A DNA stretch of 64,000 nt from Amaranthus tricolor (Eukaryota > Streptophyta > Magnoliopsida > Caryophyllales > Amaranthaceae), in assembly GCF_026212465.1 (NCBI RefSeq), contig NC_080056.1:19111246-19175245 (forward strand). The letters run 5' to 3'. The number at the start of each line of letters is the position of its first letter. Position 1 is the first letter of the stretch. Made by a program: the position numbers and the translations under genes. The notes under the pieces were generated by a model. That model saw only the letters and a program-made list of their open reading frames with translations, was not told the origin of the DNA and ran no database searches. This document shows positions 9,694 through 23,100 of the stretch, piece by piece.

Positions 9694-12252
9694 ACTTACA
9701 AATTCATTCAAACGACTTCTCTCAAATACCTCTACAAGTCCTACATGTTTTCTACTTCAAAATCTCACTAAAACCACTTGAAAAACACCCATGTTAGAGC
9801 ATAATAGCTACTTTCAAAATTAATAAAATCATCATATACTCCTCAAGGTAATTATATAAACACATACAAGGCCATCTCTAATTACCTCCAACAAAAACAC
9901 TTTCATTTCCTTACAAAAACACTTGCATTTCCTTACAAAAACACTTACAAAAAGACTATTTATATGAAGTTTATGAAATTAAAACTTCATAAAAATATTA
10001 TTCATTTTATTATACTTCATGCATATCACTTTTGAGCATTCTTATAAGGCATTATAAATTCAAGTTTACAAACATTGTTTTTACAACTTATACTACAACA
10101 AGTACATATAAAAATGATTTTTGTAAGAAATCTTTCTCATAAATCAATTATGTTATAAAGATATATATTATAACTAAAAAGAGGAAAAATCATCACTTGT
10201 ATAAATCTATAAAAGTTGGAAACTAAGAAAATGTATTTTTACAAACTTATAAATTCCCAAATAGAAGTTCTTAAATTTTGAAAAATGATGTCAAAATAAT
10301 AATTTTGAGTATGAATAATTTATTACATGTATTATTATTGTGGGCATCATGCATGTTGATTTTATAAATTGTTGTAAGTTTAAAGTCATGTTTAATACTA
10401 CTTTGTGAAAGTTATTGTGATGGAAATGATTATATGAATTTTAAAAATATTTGAAATACATTTTAAAAGAAATTTCCAATAGCTATATGTTAAGAAAATC
10501 TCTTAGATACTTTTTGTTGAAATTATTCGTTAAATTGATATTTTAATGAATATTAAGGTGTTAAATACTCTTATTATAAAACATGGTATTAGATAAACTC
10601 TTGATCATCAAAACTAATTAATAAAACCATATTACAATGTCCCCAAAAAGATTTGGCCAGAATATATTTAGTTTGGAATTTTTCACGATTTTTGAGTAAT
10701 CGTTAAATTATGTATCGGTAAATTGTAAGATAGTAAAATATAAAATAATTACCAAATAAAGACATATAGATTTGAAATTATTATCACATACTCATATGGA
10801 CAGTAACTAAAGTTTGGGAAGATTTTGTTGACGTTTAAGGACCTTAATAATTTTTACTCGGTTATTAATAATCGATAAGTTAGAAAACGGTAAAAAATAT
10901 AAAATAAATACTAAATGACGTCTTTTGAACATGAAAATCTTATGAGACACTTATATAAACAGTAGATACATGTTTAAAAATTTATATGGATTTTTGTGAC
11001 CATTTATGGACTTAAATTAATTTTATTCGTTTTATCGGTAAAATAACGATAATAACTATAAAAAAATACCCCACATGATTTTTAATGGTTATTTAAAATT
11101 TTATACCCCTTAAAAAAGCTTCTGGATCATCATAGAATTTTTATAATATTATATTTAGACTCAAATAATTTTAAACCTATTTTATTCTATTTATCGATAA
11201 AATATCTATACAAAATAATAAAACATTATACATCACTTTTATAAGTTTAGATGGTCTAATAAACATGTTATATGACTTCTGAAACATTGGTATATTTTAT
11301 TAAGCTAATTATTAATTATTTACTAATAATTTATCAAATTAATAGAAAATGTTTATTTATTAAAAGGTGTAATATTGTTAATTAAATTTGGGTAAAAATA
11401 GACTTATATCAAAAATTTATAATTATATTAATAACCTACTGCCTCATAGTATAAAATCAGTTTAAATTAGATGGTTTATAAATTTTACGGATTTAAGACA
11501 CCATTTAAATAACGGTAAATACTTAAATTATCGAAAATAATCGTAAGATCGTTAATTCGCATAACCAATTATAATTTGATAGGACAACCTTAAATTCATT
11601 TTAAATAAGGTATTATAATGACTTGATTAATTTGGGCCTTGTTGGAGAATTAATATGTATTTAGTAAATCAATTATCGATTTTATTACCCGTAAAACTAT
11701 TTCGTATTTAAGAAAATAGTGTTTTATGAAATCTTCTGTCATAATGATTTTATAGACTTATGAACTATATTCTAGTTGTTTTGAATGAATTTCAAAACCC
11801 TTCCAAGTTATATTTACTTTAAGAAGGATTGAAACGAAACATTTTAGTGGTTTCCTTGAAAAATCGTATTGAACTTTAGTCACTTTTTGTTACGATGCAT
11901 TTTCATACATGCTAGTGATGCCCCAATATAATACAAAGGTTATGTTTGATGATATGATTATGCTAAGCATGTTTTATCCATGTGGGAAATATTATGATTT
12001 GATTTTGCTAAGTTGAAAATAAAGTACGTTTTGCAATGTTGCAATTAAAAGATGTTTATCATATGGAAAAAGTTGATACTTTTGACTTTTAAATGCTATT
12101 GAAATTACAAGATATATATTATATACAAAAATGTTTTAGCCTAAATGGCGGGTACATATGCCACAGCAAATGTTATGTACATGATTAAACGGCTCACCAA
12201 TGCTGAGCGCGTATTGTTCATAATGCTATTGTGTTACACTTGCCAGACATGT
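9694..12252 (+). repeat. LTR-like repeat, copy A, left part (interrupted by LARD)
   Basis: Non-coding, AT-rich. From about 10187 onward it aligns with 26071-28520 (copy B), for example TTATTACATGTATTATTATTGTGGGC, ATTTAATTAATTTGGGCC-type blocks and GCTGAGCGCGTATTGTTCA. Before about 10090 I see little similarity to copy B. The sequence stops at the LARD target site CATGT and resumes at 23868. The true left end is not identified and may lie beyond the CACTA terminus. Confidence 0.65.
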
Positions 12253-12555
12253 TGTAACACCCCGAGATTTTAATAATGAAATTATTTAATATTTTAATAA
12301 CTTTTAAAGATTTTACAATTATATTAAATTATTTCTGAATTAGTTTAATAAATTTCTTGCATACATGAATGTAAATGTTAACTTATATATATATATATAT
12401 ATATTAAAAATATAGTTACGATATCTTAAATAAAGAGGTTCGAATCAAAATGATTATTTATTAAAATGTGTGAGCCCACGAAGGTGAGTTTCTTAGTTGG
12501 TCTCGCAAGAAAATAAATCCAAAAAAAAAAAAAAGATAATAATAATAATAATGAG

Positions 12556-12563
12556 TATAAAAA
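12556..12563 (+). promoter_or_regulatory. Candidate TATA box of the LARD LTR
   Basis: TATAAAAA, followed about 40 bp downstream by a CT-rich segment (CGCTCCCTTCCCCTTCTCC). That looks like a plant transcription start and 5' leader. The same arrangement is kept in the 3' LTR near 20472. Confidence 0.5.
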
Positions 12564-14754
12564 CCGTGAAACCCTAATGCTCATTGACCAAGCCGTCGCT
12601 CCCTTCCCCTTCTCCTCCTTCTTTCTCTTCTTCTTCCTTCCTCCCTCACTCCCGCATTTTCCCCTTCCCGCACAGCAGCCCAGTAGCCACAGAGACACCA
12701 GCAACCTCTCTTCTCCCCTTGCGCCACCAGTGAACAGCTAGGCTGCCACCAGCTGCTGCACGTCTCACAAGAACACCACCACCAGCACCCGTTTTCCCTC
12801 CTCGCTCGCAGAAATCAACTGCCAGCTGCTGGCCCATTTTGGGGCTTTTTCCAGCCGGTTCTGGACTGTGGCGCCACCTCCACGAGGTTCATCCTCCTCT
12901 TCCCCCATTTGATTCCTTCTTGTTCCAATTGAAATTTATAAAGTTTGTGAGGAAAGTGTTGAAATTTGTATGATTGTTATTGAATCTTGTTATGGGTGAG
13001 AATTGGATTGATGATTAGAATGTACTTATGAATTGGGTTTTTCAAATGTGGATGAAAAGTGTTGAATTTTGTATTATTTTTCATTGAATTCTTTTGTGGT
13101 TAAGAGTTTAATTGATGAATTGAACATATTCATGATTTAAGGTTTGAAGTGTGATTAGAAATTATGGGATTTGTGTTGATTGTATATTAGTATGGTTTAA
13201 TCCTATCATAGGTAACAGAAATAGTGTTATCTTTGAACATGAAATAATTAGAGTTTGATTTAGAAATGAGATTTCTAGTAGTGTGTGTGGTGTATGCTAC
13301 TTTGGTGGTGTGGTGATTAATCGAATAGCCTTATAAATTATTTTAAGACTTGGTTGATTATCGTTGTGGTAATTAGTAATGATTTTGATTATAGTTGACT
13401 ATAAAAATGGTTTTGGTTGTTAATTGAGAGTAGTAGTTGCTAATTTTTAGTGACTTAATTGTTAGAGTTACTAATACCTCATTGGGTTGTTATGAAATCA
13501 TAAACACATAATTGTGATGAGCCATGAACATAGCGTATAGCGTCAACTGTTAAGAATTATTGAAGTTACTTTTATGATGTCTTGATTTTAGCTCAACCTT
13601 GGAGAATGTAATAAATGATAATGCTATGCGATAACCTTAAGATTCGTTCTTGTCGTCATATTAGCTCTACACTAACATTGTGAGACTTAAGTCTGAATCG
13701 TCGTTTTATTTCAAGATAATGTGAATCGTTATAACTCAAAGTTAGCTGGTGTAATGAAACACTTGAACTAATCCTTTTATTCTTTGTCGATGGAAAAACT
13801 TGTGTTATTGTCGAATTGACGATTATGCTTGGTGTTGAATGAGATGCGTACGTGTTAGAAGTAATTGAAATCTTGTCGTGAATGGACGATTGTGGTTACT
13901 CTGGCTTTTAGCTGGTATGACAAAGTAGTTAAGGGAACTTATTAGTTCTACTCATAACTTATATAGGTGCTCATTTCGTAAGAGGAAAGTAGAGCCTTAG
14001 TTGGGTGATTTTGTGACTTTTGATCGTGCAGTGACGATTACAGGTACGTACACGCAGTAACGAACCCTTATATGCAATTTTATTTACGACATTATTGTTT
14101 ATTGTAATAATATGCACTACATCAAAACTATGAGATACTAGTGAGTACGCCTTATACGAAAAGCTATCGACTATGAAATCCTTGCGCTTAGAATTGTTAT
14201 AGAGAATGAAAGTGTTAGTAGGAGGCGGGGACCACCCTCGCCCTTATTTATTTAAGAATTAGATTATGCCTAGTTGGAGTTAGAATGACTCCTTTATAGG
14301 TGAATTTCATATTCTATTGAGTGGCTCAGTGGGTTTTGGCGCGCTGCTATCCCAGGGCGCTCATTAATAGTTGAGAGTGGAAGTTATTCCCATCTGATAA
14401 GGTACTATATTATGATTAGCTGGCGTGACTTAACTGGATTATGTCCGGTTGTTTTATTAGTCCCCTAGGTGAGGTTCGACGGGACCACCATAAGGGGGGT
14501 ATGAGCATGCTTAGGTCACTGGGCGCCGGATGGCCGATACCGTCCCTTGACCGAGGTGATACCATGCGGGCCTTGCAAACCCCAATATGGTGGCCTCTTT
14601 ACTAGTTTAGTACCCCAGTGTGTTAGGTTTTTCCCGAAGGTAGGACCCGAGAGGGTCAGTTGGAAGGGGCATGAGCTCGTACTTTGCCAATGGGCGCCGG
14701 ATGGCCGATAACGCCCTTGGCCGTGTCACTATGCCAGGAAGTAGAGAAAAGATC

Positions 14755-14935
14755 CACTGATAGGAAACTATTCAGTGATAGAAAATTTATTCATTGATCG
14801 AAAGTTATTTATTGATAGTAGGTTCATTCTTTGGTAGAAAGCTTACGCGTTGATAGAACGTTTACTCTTTGGTAGAATATTTACTCTTTGATAGAACATC
14901 TACTTATTGATAGAATAGTTTATGCTACTGAGAAG
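14755..14935 (+). repeat. 19-bp minisatellite in the LARD LTR
   Basis: About nine imperfect units of the form CTTTGATAGAANNTTTACT. The second LTR has the same array at about 22672-22850. Confidence 0.85.
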
Positions 14936-15874
14936 TGTGCCTAAGTTGAGTTACCTCAAGGGTATTACAGACTATGGTCACACTTACCCTAAGATAGATA
15001 AGCTCTAAAAGGTCGTGCGTTAGGTATTCTGTTAATGCCTTGGTCGAGTTGAACTATGCGTGTTTTGCAAGAGTTTATGTTTGAAAGGAGGAGCGCGAAG
15101 ACCTGCATTCTACCTAAGAGCACATGGTTCGAGTTGGAAGGCGCGTAATGAAATTAAGAAGTATAAGTGGCCGATAAACGGTTACTATCTGTGCTTGCGT
15201 TTTATGAAATCATCTTATGTTGATTTATGATATAATTCTATCTAGTAGTTGGTCTTATAATATTTGATGTTAGTTATTGACGTGTACGTGTTTGTGTTTA
15301 TGTTTGATTGTTGATGACATTCTATGATTGTTTTGCTATGACGCATTGGCCTTTGGTCTAATGTCGAGCAGCAGGAGGATTATAGACTGGCATAGCAGGT
15401 ATTGGAGCTTCTTTTGCATTGCATTGCATTTGGGGAGAGTGATGAGGGCGAAGCATAACCTGTGTCATGCCGCCATCTTTCGATTATGTAGCTCTTGTTA
15501 TCTTTTGTAAACTTTGGTTGTATATGTTTTGTTACGAGGCCTTGTTTCCTCCCTCGTATATTTGTATTCCGCTGTAGTTTATAATTCTGTATGGCTTTAA
15601 GGAGTTAAGTCATTTTTTTTTAAAAACGCAAACGTCGACACTGGAACCACGATCCATGTTTAGCATGTTGATTTGAGAGGCCGGCGACGAATCATTCCGC
15701 CGTGACATAGTTTTGATAGACCGTTAGTGCTTTTACTTGATTAGCTTTTTAATTAACTTTTGTTTTTCTACAAAAACGCCCAGTTTTAAGGCAGATGCTG
15801 CCAAAATTTCCACTCACTTAGCTTTTTAAAGTTAATAATTAATGTTTATGTAAATTCTTTCCCTTTGACTTTTA

Positions 15875-15948
15875 TGTAACACCCGAATTTCCTCCCGTCC
15901 TTTACGGTTTTGGTTTCGTTAAGGGGTCGGAAATTCTGGGGTGTTACA
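15875..15948. repeat. Terminal hairpin of the LARD LTR
   Basis: TGTAACACCCGAATTTCC pairs with GGAAATTCTGGGGTGTTACA across a loop that includes TTTACGGTTTTGG. It forms the last 74 bp of each LTR (second copy 23794-23867). The outer arm repeats the LTR's own start. Confidence 0.8.
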
Positions 15949-18900
15949 GGTGGTTACCAGAGCCAGTGGTCCCTATTTTCGACGCTTTGTGTTCTCAAAA
16001 TCGTGTAGAAATTGCTTGAAGTTAGTAGTCATTCGTGAGAGTTTGGGTAGATATGGGATAGGTGCATATATTACATATTCATGCATAATGATTATCATTG
16101 CACGTGCATAGATAAATATATAGTTTGTTTAGCTTGTTATGAGACTCATTCTCATGTGTGTTATTATAAATAATAATTATGATGCTGGTTTGAATGATGA
16201 CATGATTTAACAAATCAGTAGAATTGAATGATGTAGTATCAAGAAATAATGAAATTTTTGAGTATTTGATTCAACTCATGAGTTGTATTATAAGTAGTCA
16301 TTATGGAGATATGAAGTATGAATGATGAAATTCTAGAGATGATGGTTGTATCGGGAACTTTCTCTCTTGCTTGTGATGATTATATGAAATTTAGTCTTAT
16401 GTGTGAATATTTGTTCATGTTAATTGTTTTCATAAAGCTTACGATTTTTTATATTTATCCTATACATGAATCCACTGTTTATTTATCTGCTTGAGCATTC
16501 CCTTGAAAAGTGCATTCGTCCATCATAACATAGAAGATGGTGATCATAATTCTCTTCAATATGTTTAATGACTGTGCAAGTACAAGCGTAAGTAGTTTGA
16601 ACTAGAATAAGGATAAGAGCTAAAGGGCAATAAGAATTCAATATATTGTAAATGAAAGAAAGGGTCTTGTATGCGATATCTTGTAAATAAAGTTTTAATC
16701 ACCAGTTGATGATAATAATGCGGTCAATTTTGAAGTATAGATGCGTTAAAACCTAAATATAAGGAGAAGTTCGAGAGCACGTTAAGAGTTTATAGTTTGA
16801 GAATTCAACCCCCAATTTCGAACCATGATTTATAAAAGTATTATTGATATATTCTTCATATAGTGATGAGTTGAAGTTGCGAGATTGTTTTCAACGTCTC
16901 TAAGTGTTTAAAGAAGATGCTATATCAGTTGAACTAAATTATCACATTAGTACTGTTGTTCATACTAGGACCGCCTTAATATTTTCATTTGAAGTTATAA
17001 TCTTCCTAAATTGAGACTCTCGACCTCTGTAATTAGCTATAGTGATGTTGGTGATGAGTTTTAGGGTGGCATAATCGTGTCTACCAATGAACGTTTTCAA
17101 TCTCATACGGTGATTGGGACTGATGCTTTAAATTGGTTAATGTAATATATATTCGTTAGTTCTAACCCAACTTCTTATGCTTGTAGTGAGACCTTGAGAA
17201 TCAGTTGAGAGTGAAAACAATAGTCAACATATTAGCCTTAGTAATCACTTTATATATATTTTGATGAATCATATACTATAAGGGTCCCCTATCATTGATT
17301 TTGATTTTTTGTAAGCATCCAACTCTTATCATAATGAATATAGTATTTCATGTTCGCCGAGTGATAACGACCTTTAAATCACTATTTGTTGTCAAAAAAA
17401 AAAAAATTGAAGTGGTTCCTTGGATAAAATAAGGGTGATTTTTTTTTTCTTGAAGATATATGAGTTTGAGTATCAAAGGAGAAAAATATCATTCACAAGT
17501 CCTTTATGTTTTGTATTTCATTGAGACATGATATATCATTCATACATGAGCCAATAGCTTTGTATTAAAGTGGATAGTTAAAGAATAATCATCGTAAACA
17601 AATTTGCATGTTAGGGGCCTAAGGATTGATTCGAGGAAGCACTATGGAGTTAAAATTGATAATTTTGTCTTATTAAATGCTTATATGGAGTGATGAATGT
17701 TTTAATCGGATGACAATATGAAGAAGAATTGTGAAGGTTTAAAACGTTAGCTAGATAGAATGATATTTGAAATTAAAAGGGAATCAATGATATTATTATT
17801 TGTTTTCCCTCATGGCCTTTTGGGCAGTTACAAGCCATAAGGATAAAATAATCTGATGATGTGCATGTAAGATACAGTTAAATGTTTTAAGTCTTTTTGA
17901 GTATCTCATTGATCACCAATTTAATAGCCAGTGTATTGAAATGATAAGACCTAGATGAGATTCTAAATGAAGCTGACTTTACGCAAGTTATTGTCTTAAT
18001 AAGGATTGATGTGATACGTGGTAAATTAATTTGGAGAGTTATGGTATTTTAAACCTAAACAGTGAAGAAATGACAATGATTATGCGAATAATCACAATTT
18101 GAGAAATGGATCGAGATAATGGATTATGTCTTAAACGATTATTATTCACAATCATTATTATGCGATAAGGAGAGTTAAATAAAATTCGCACTTGTGTTAA
18201 GAAGAGTTTTAATTTGATGTTACTAAATCATTGAATTGTAATAAGCATTTGATGAAAAGAGTTTTGAAATTTTGACGTGTTTTAATACAAATGATTATGT
18301 TATAGTTGTTAGTTTTAAGTTTCGCATCTTAGGTCGAAGGACAACTGAATTTCACTCGTTTGCGAAGGAATAATTGTAATGCATAATTTCAAGTGTTGTG
18401 TTATTTTGTTGGCTTGTGTCGCTGTACCTTTGTATAGTGTTAGGATTATTAATGTAGCAATCATGTGGTTGCGATAACGGTCTTATAGTTAGAGGTAGTA
18501 TTGTGATGGAAATGTTATGAAGATTGGATATTGTGAAATTAGTGTTGATAACAACTTTATCAAACTGTATGATACATGACTGCTTTGCTATTGATATTGA
18601 AAATTGCGGTGATGTAGGTGTGTTCATCAGTTACTTTTCATCGTGCATATTTTTATGTATACATAAAATGTCATCTTTGTTGACCATTACTGTTATTATT
18701 ACCCTATTAGTACCATTAGCACCGCCGTTATATATGTACATCATACATTACTTTAGTCATGTATAAGTTCGTGATCTTAATTGATATACATTCTATACTT
18801 TCAACATATCTAGGCGCATAGTAAGTGAATAGCCAGAAAATGTTGGTAACCTTTGACATTGCCTTTCATGAATCTAAATCATCCTCACATTGTCATAATT

Positions 18901-20169
18901 AGAATTTGATATTATGATGGATAATGGATATTATAATGGAACAACTATGATATGTGTATTAGTATCGTGGCTGTGAATGTATGATTATTGACTACAGTCT
19001 CTTGCTAAAATATAGCATATATAATTGGATTATATACTTGAAACATGTATTATGTTATGAGTTATTAATTCGAGTTGTTAATCTATTAATCAAGTCATGA
19101 TGTATGATCTAGAATGTTATAAAATAATCTGATCATATATGATTAGTGAAAAGAGCATTTCATGTTAAGTAAAAGGTTAGGATTATGTTAGGATAGGTAA
19201 AGTTAGTGGTGAATCGATTTGGGAGTTGATAACCAACCAGTTTTGTAAGATTCATGTATCCTTAGGTATAGGGTCTAATTGTAATACGAGTTAAGTGTCG
19301 AGCAACTTCGTGCACCTTACTTTTAGGACCTTGTTGTTTTGATATTTTACCGCCATCTATAGTTCAAGTTATAATAGTTAAATCTTTCGTACATTTTAAG
19401 ATTATCAGAAAGTACGACCTTAGGTGTAGTTTGAAGAAATACATTAGGTAACAGGACATTTGTGTTGTTACGAGCTCAAGTAATACACTTTTTTTTTAAA
19501 AGCCACATTTGCTAGATCTGTTACTTTTGTTAACATTGAGGAGACTTGTCTTACTAAGAGAACACTTTGAGACCTAGATACTAAGGTGTGTAGTACTGAG
19601 ATCAAAGAAATTAAATAATTAAAGTTTCATGATCTAACCAAACTATCCTTGCATATGTTTCGAGGTTAGTGAGTTACGGGGTCGTAACTAAGTTTTAAGG
19701 GGGGTAGAATGCGGTAAATTTCGCGCATTTACACGCATTTTCTCCTGCGTTTTCACGCATTTTCGCCTCTATGATAGCAACCCATTACAAACTTACATGC
19801 TTTTCATTGATTGTTTTAACCTATCTGTGTGATATTTACATGCTTTGATTGATTGTGTGAATCAATTGTATGATTTTACATGCTTTTGATTGGTTGTGTT
19901 AAGTCAATTGTGTGAAATTTACATGTTTTGATTGGGTATTGAATTAATTTAGGTGATTATGAATACTCAAAATGAAATATATGTATGAATATTCTAATAG
20001 ATTGAGTATCCTTTTGTTAATAGTATCAATAAGGTCACGATCTTTGAGCTAATTCCTTGGGCTTAAAATCGTTAAGACACCTCCTTGAGTTATTAGAAAT
20101 ATAAATTTTCACAATTAGTACCTTGGTCGCGATAGTTTCGGGGACGAAACTCCTTTTAAGGGGGGTAGT
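15949..20169 (+). other. LARD internal domain, non-coding
   Basis: 4.2 kb without a reading frame longer than about 90 codons and without gag, protease, RT, RNase H or integrase motifs in either strand. It opens with a primer-binding-like site (about 15951-15964) and closes with the polypurine tract. It holds a second polypurine-tract-like copy at 19693-19707 and a 40-50 bp imperfect tandem repeat (TTTACATGCTTTTGATTG units) at about 19795-19935. Presumably it carries packaging and dimerisation signals. Confidence 0.8.
20154..20168 (+). promoter_or_regulatory. Polypurine tract of the LARD
   Basis: TTTTAAGGGGGGTAG directly before the 3' LTR; primer for plus-strand DNA synthesis. An identical 15-mer occurs at 19693-19707. 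Confidence 0.75.
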
Positions 20170-23100
20170 CTGTAACACCCCGAGATTTTAATAATGAAAT
20201 TATTTAATATTTTAATAACTTTTAAAGATTTTACAATTATATTAAATTATTTCTGAATTAGTTTAATAAATTTCTTGCATACATGAATGTAAATGTTAAC
20301 TTATATATATATATATATATATTAAAAATATAGTTACGATATCTTAAATAAAGAGGTTCGAATCAAAATGATTATTTATTAAAATGTGTGAGCCCACGAA
20401 GGTGAGTTTCTTAGTTGGTCTCGCAAGAAAATAAATCCAAAAAAAAAAAAGATAATAATAATAATAATGAGTATAAAAACCGTGAAACCCTAATGCTCAT
20501 TGACCAAGCCGTCGCTCCCTTCCCCTTCTCCTCCTTCTTTCTCTTCTTCTTCCTTCCTCCCTCACTCCCGCATTTTCCCCTTCCCGCACAGCAGCCCAGT
20601 AGCCACAGAGACACCAGCAACCTCTCTTCTCCCCTTGCGCCACCAGTGAACAGCTAGGCTGCCACCAGCTGCTGCACGTCTCACAAGAACACCACCACCA
20701 GCACCCGTTTTCCCTCCTCGCTCGCAGAAATCAACTGCCAGCTGCTGGCCCATTTTGGGGCTTTTTCCAGCCGGTTCTGGACTGTGGCGCCACCTCCACG
20801 AGGTTCATCCTCCTCTTCCCCCATTTGATTCCTTCTTGTTCCAATTGAAATTTATAAAGTTTGTGAGGAAAGTGTTGAAATTTGTATGATTGTTATTGAA
20901 TCTTGTTATGGATGAGAATTGGATTGATGATTAGAATGTACTTATGAATTGGGTTTTTCAAATGTGGATGAAAAGTGTTGAATTTTGTATTATTTTTCAT
21001 TGAATTCTTTTGTGGTTAAGAGTTTAATTGATGAATTGAACATATTCATGATTTAAGGTTTGAAGTGTGATTAGAAATTATGGGATTTGTGTTGATTGTA
21101 TATTAGTATGGTTTAATCCTATCATAGGTAACAGAAATAGTGTTATCTTTGAACATGAAATAATTAGAGTTTGATTTAGAAATGAGATTTCTAGTAGTGT
21201 GTGTGGTGTATGCTACTTTGGTGGTGTGGTGATTAATCGAATAGCCTTATAAATTATTTTAAGACTTGGTTGATTATCGTTGTGGTAATTAGTAATGATT
21301 TTGATTATAGTTGACTATAAAAATGGTTTTGGTTGTTAATTGAGAGTAGTAGTTGCTAATTTTTAGTGACTTAATTGTTAGAGTTACTAATACCTCATTG
21401 GGTTGTTATGAAATCATAAACACATAATTGTGATGAGCCATGAACATAGCGTATAGCGTCAACTGTTAAGAATTATTGAAGTTACTTTTATGATGTCTTG
21501 ATTTTAGCTCAACCTTGGAGAATGTAATAAATGATAATGCTATGCGATAACCTTAAGATTCGTTCTTGTCGTCATATTAGCTCTACACTAACATTGTGAG
21601 ACTTAAGTCTGAATCGTCGTTTTATTTCAAGATAATGTGAATCGTTATAACTCAAAGTTAGCTGGTGTAATGAAACACTTGAACTAATCCTTTTATTCTT
21701 TGTCGATGGAAAAACTTGTGTTATTGTCGAATTGACGATTATGCTTGGTGTTGAATGAGATGCGTACGTGTTAGAAGTAATTGAAATCTTGTCGTGAATG
21801 GACGATTGTGGTTACTCTGGCTTTTAGCTGGTATGACAAAGTAGTTAAGGGAACTTATTAGTTCTACTCATAACTTATATAGGTGCTCATTTCGTAAGAG
21901 GAAACTAGAGCCTTAGTTGGGTGATTTTGTGACTTTTGATCGTGCAGTGACGATTACAGGTACGTACACGCAGTAACGAACCCTTATATGCAATTTTATT
22001 TACGACATTATTGTTTATTGTAATAATATGCACTACATCAAAACTATGAGATACTAGTGAGTACGCCTTATACGAAAAGCTATCGACTATGAAATCCTTG
22101 CGCTTAGAATTGTTATAGAGAATGAAAGTGTTAGTAGGAGGTGGGGACCACCCTCGCCCTTATTTATTTAAGAATTAGATTATGCCTAGTTGGAGTTAGA
22201 ATGACTCCTTTATAGGTGAATTTCATATTCTATTGAGTGGCTCAGTGGGTTTTGGCGCGCTGCTATCCCAGGGCGCTCATTAATAGTTGAGAGTGGAAGT
22301 TATTCCCATCTGATAAGGTACTATATTATGATTAGCTGGCGTGACTTAACTGGATTATGTCCGGTTGTTTTATTAGTCCCCTAGGTGAGGTTCGACGGGA
22401 CCACCGTAAGGGGGGTATGAGCATGCTTGGGTCACTGGGCGCCGGATGGCCGATACCGCCCCTTGACCGAGGTGATACCATACGGGCCTTGCAAACCCCA
22501 ATATGGTGGCCTCTTCACTGGTTTAGTACCCCAGTGTGTTAGGTTTTTCCCGAAGGTAGGACCCGAGAGGGTCAGCTGGAGGGGGCATGAGCTCGTACTT
22601 TGCCAATGGGCGCCGGATGGCCGATAACGCCCTTGGTCGTGTCACTATGCCAGGAAGTAGAGAAAAGATCCACTGATAGGAAACTATTCAGTGATAGAAA
22701 ATTTATTCATTGATCGAAAGTTATTTATTAATAGTAGGTTCATTCTTTGGTAGAAAGCTTACGCGTTGATAGAACGTTTACTCTTTGGTAGAATATTTAC
22801 TCTTTGATAGAACATCTACTTATTGATAGAATAGTTTATGCTACTGAGAAGTGTGCCTAAGTTGAGTTACCTCAAGGGTATTACAGACTATGGTCACACT
22901 TACCCTAAGATAGATAAGCTCTAAAAGGTCGTGTGTTAGGTATTCTGTTAATGCCTTGGTCGAGTTGAACTATGCGTGTTTTGCAAGAGTTTATGTTTGA
23001 AAGGAGGAGCGCGAAGACCTGCATTCTACCTAAGAGCACATGGTTCGGGTTGGAAGGCGCGTAATGAAATTAAGAAGTATAAGTGGCCGATAAACGGTTA

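Larger units (their letters stand above)
12253..15948 (+). repeat. LARD 5' LTR
   Basis: 3696 bp. It contains a TATA box followed by a pyrimidine-rich leader-like block, a GC-rich duplicated block around 14470-14725, a 19-bp minisatellite, and a terminal hairpin of 74 bp (15875-15948). A (TA)n run lies at about 12384-12403. Confidence 0.93.

Noticed and set aside
12426..12837. Open frames in the LARD LTR (minus) and their copies at 20411-20753
   Set aside because: They are antisense to the CT-rich leader of the LTR and differ in the two LTRs by the poly-A length; no protein family.
15949..20169. Hidden gag-pol in the LARD interior
   Set aside because: Neither strand shows zinc knuckle, protease, RT, RNase H or integrase motifs, even allowing for frameshifts.
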